DNA of 33,696 nucleotides from positions 1-33,696 of the forward strand of contig NZ_PYBV01000043.1 in the NCBI RefSeq assembly GCF_003205615.1, in the 5' to 3' direction. Positions 32,047 to 33,696 of the stretch are shown here, one piece after another. The stretch comes from Micromonospora arborensis. GTDB taxonomy: Bacteria; Actinomycetota; Actinomycetes; Mycobacteriales; Micromonosporaceae. The notes under the pieces were generated by a model. The model saw nothing but the letters and a program-made list of their open reading frames with translations, was not told the origin of the DNA and did no database searches. A program made the position numbers and the translations under genes. The number at the start of each line of letters is the position of its first letter. The stretch's first letter is position 1.

Positions 32047-32076
32047 TTGTCCCCTGGGCCGCAATTACGGTAGAAG
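32047..32076 (+). promoter_or_regulatory. Possible promoter of gltA
   Basis: TTGTCC (32047-32052), an 18-bp spacer and TAGAAG (32071-32076) lie 45 bp before the citrate synthase ATG, in the most AT-rich part of the spacer. Both boxes match the consensus at only four positions or so. Confidence 0.4.
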
Positions 32077-32120
32077 CGAAGGCAATTCAACGTAGATCTG
32101 CCGGCGAAGCGAGGAATTAC

Positions 32121-33404
<1,284 letters not shown>

Positions 33405-33422
33405 CCCCTCCGCCTCCGCACC

Positions 33423-33463
33423 ACGACAGGCCGCCGACCCGTTCCGGGTCGGCGGCCTGTCGT
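33423..33463 (+). terminator. Terminator of gltA
   Basis: ACGACAGGCCGCCGACCCG (33423-33441) pairs perfectly over 19 bp with 33445-33463 around a 3-nt TTC loop, 19 bp after the stop. No T-tract, as usual in actinomycetes. The remaining 33464-33639 shows no gene; it contains the palindrome GCCCCACCGGTGGGGC (33510-33525) and a similar CCACCCGGTGGGG at about 33595. Confidence 0.85.
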
Positions 33464-33639
33464 CTGTCCGCGGGGGCTGCCGGGTGCCTGTCGCTGGCCC
33501 TGTAGACCTGCCCCACCGGTGGGGCGCTCGCATAGGGCGCCGCCGACCGGGTGCTGTCGGCGTCCGCATGCTGCCTGTTATGCCGGCTTAATCCACCCGG
33601 TGGGGTCCGGCGAGTGTCCGCGGAGGCCTCCTCTGCGGT

Positions 33640-33672
33640 GATCGACTCCATATCGCCGACCTTGCGGTATCC
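33640..33672. repeat. Dispersed repeat, copy 3 (one arm)
   Basis: Begins GATCGACTCCATATCGCCGA and ends TTGCGGTATCC, matching the left arm at 22760 and the reverse complement of 24-56. No facing arm is seen in the last 24 bp, so it is either a single arm or continues past the window. Confidence 0.7.
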
Positions 33673-33696
33673 CAGCGCTTGGGCTCAAGTGGTTGT

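Noticed and set aside
29911..32073. 720-residue open frame overlapping the sulfatase-like gene
   Set aside because: Arg/Pro/Gly-rich translation typical of a shifted frame in high-GC DNA; the other frame carries membrane helices and enzyme motifs.
33510..33525. Palindrome GCCCCACCGGTGGGGC as an operator or attachment site
   Set aside because: No gene is seen downstream in the window and no integrase or tRNA is nearby; recorded only as part of the gltA terminator entry.

Overview
The window looks like chromosomal DNA of a high-GC actinobacterium, most probably Micromonospora or a close relative. GC is very high, with strong G/C third-position bias and many GTG (one TTG) starts. Several gene families are typical of actinomycetes: a PknG-type kinase, STAS/SpoIIE partner-switching proteins, a CU044_2847/TRYPCO1 protein and DUF2267. 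About 31 protein genes were recognised on both strands. I saw no rRNA, tRNA, CRISPR array, transposase or phage gene.

Layout. 1-1,556: a two-domain VOC protein and a GNAT acetyltransferase. 1,670-9,903: a tightly packed six-gene operon encoding a cytoplasmic trypsin-like protease with a helical/NTPase-like tail, a PknG-like kinase, a vWA protein with a zinc ribbon, a four-TM membrane protein, a solute-binding lipoprotein and a TRYPCO1 protein. It ends in a perfect 20-bp hairpin. 10,018-16,571: an NDH-2-like oxidoreductase, an AI-2E family permease, a spermidine-synthase-like protein, a DUF2267/pterin-dehydratase-like fusion, a small orphan, and a divergent SDR/TetR pair with visible operators. 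16,651-21,588: a signalling block with two STAS proteins, a PAS-GAF-SpoIIE phosphatase, a CarH-like B12-binding protein without a DNA-binding domain, a CheY-like regulator and a DivIVA-like coiled-coil protein. 21,607-24,874: a membrane-anchored lysozyme-like protein, a 500-bp hairpin-rich gap, an OsmC protein, a soluble Ser/Thr kinase and a small orphan. 24,976-28,102: an OmpR/PhoB-type two-component pair and an arginase-family enzyme. 28,292-31,900: a tiny membrane protein, a methyltransferase and a membrane sulfatase-like enzyme in overlapping frames. 32,121-33,404: citrate synthase with a strong terminator.

How the genes work together. The main candidate for an undescribed system is the 1,670-9,903 operon. 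Its kinase, four-TM protein and lipoprotein match the order of parts in the mycobacterial/corynebacterial GlnH-GlnX-PknG nutrient-sensing pathway (external binding protein, membrane relay, cytoplasmic kinase). Here they are joined to a trypsin-like protease, a vWA protein and TRYPCO1, parts known from actinobacterial conflict and signalling islands. I infer an envelope-ligand sensor that controls a cytoplasmic protease. A second sensor, 17,158-19,976, couples a B12 protein carrying the CarH W-x9-EH motif to a SpoIIE phosphatase and so may link light or cobalamin state to partner switching.

A dispersed inverted-repeat family with consensus like GATCAACTCCATATCG...GGTATCC occurs at about 24-56, 22,760-22,833 and 33,640-33,672. 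Functions are read from motifs and remembered families; no search was run.
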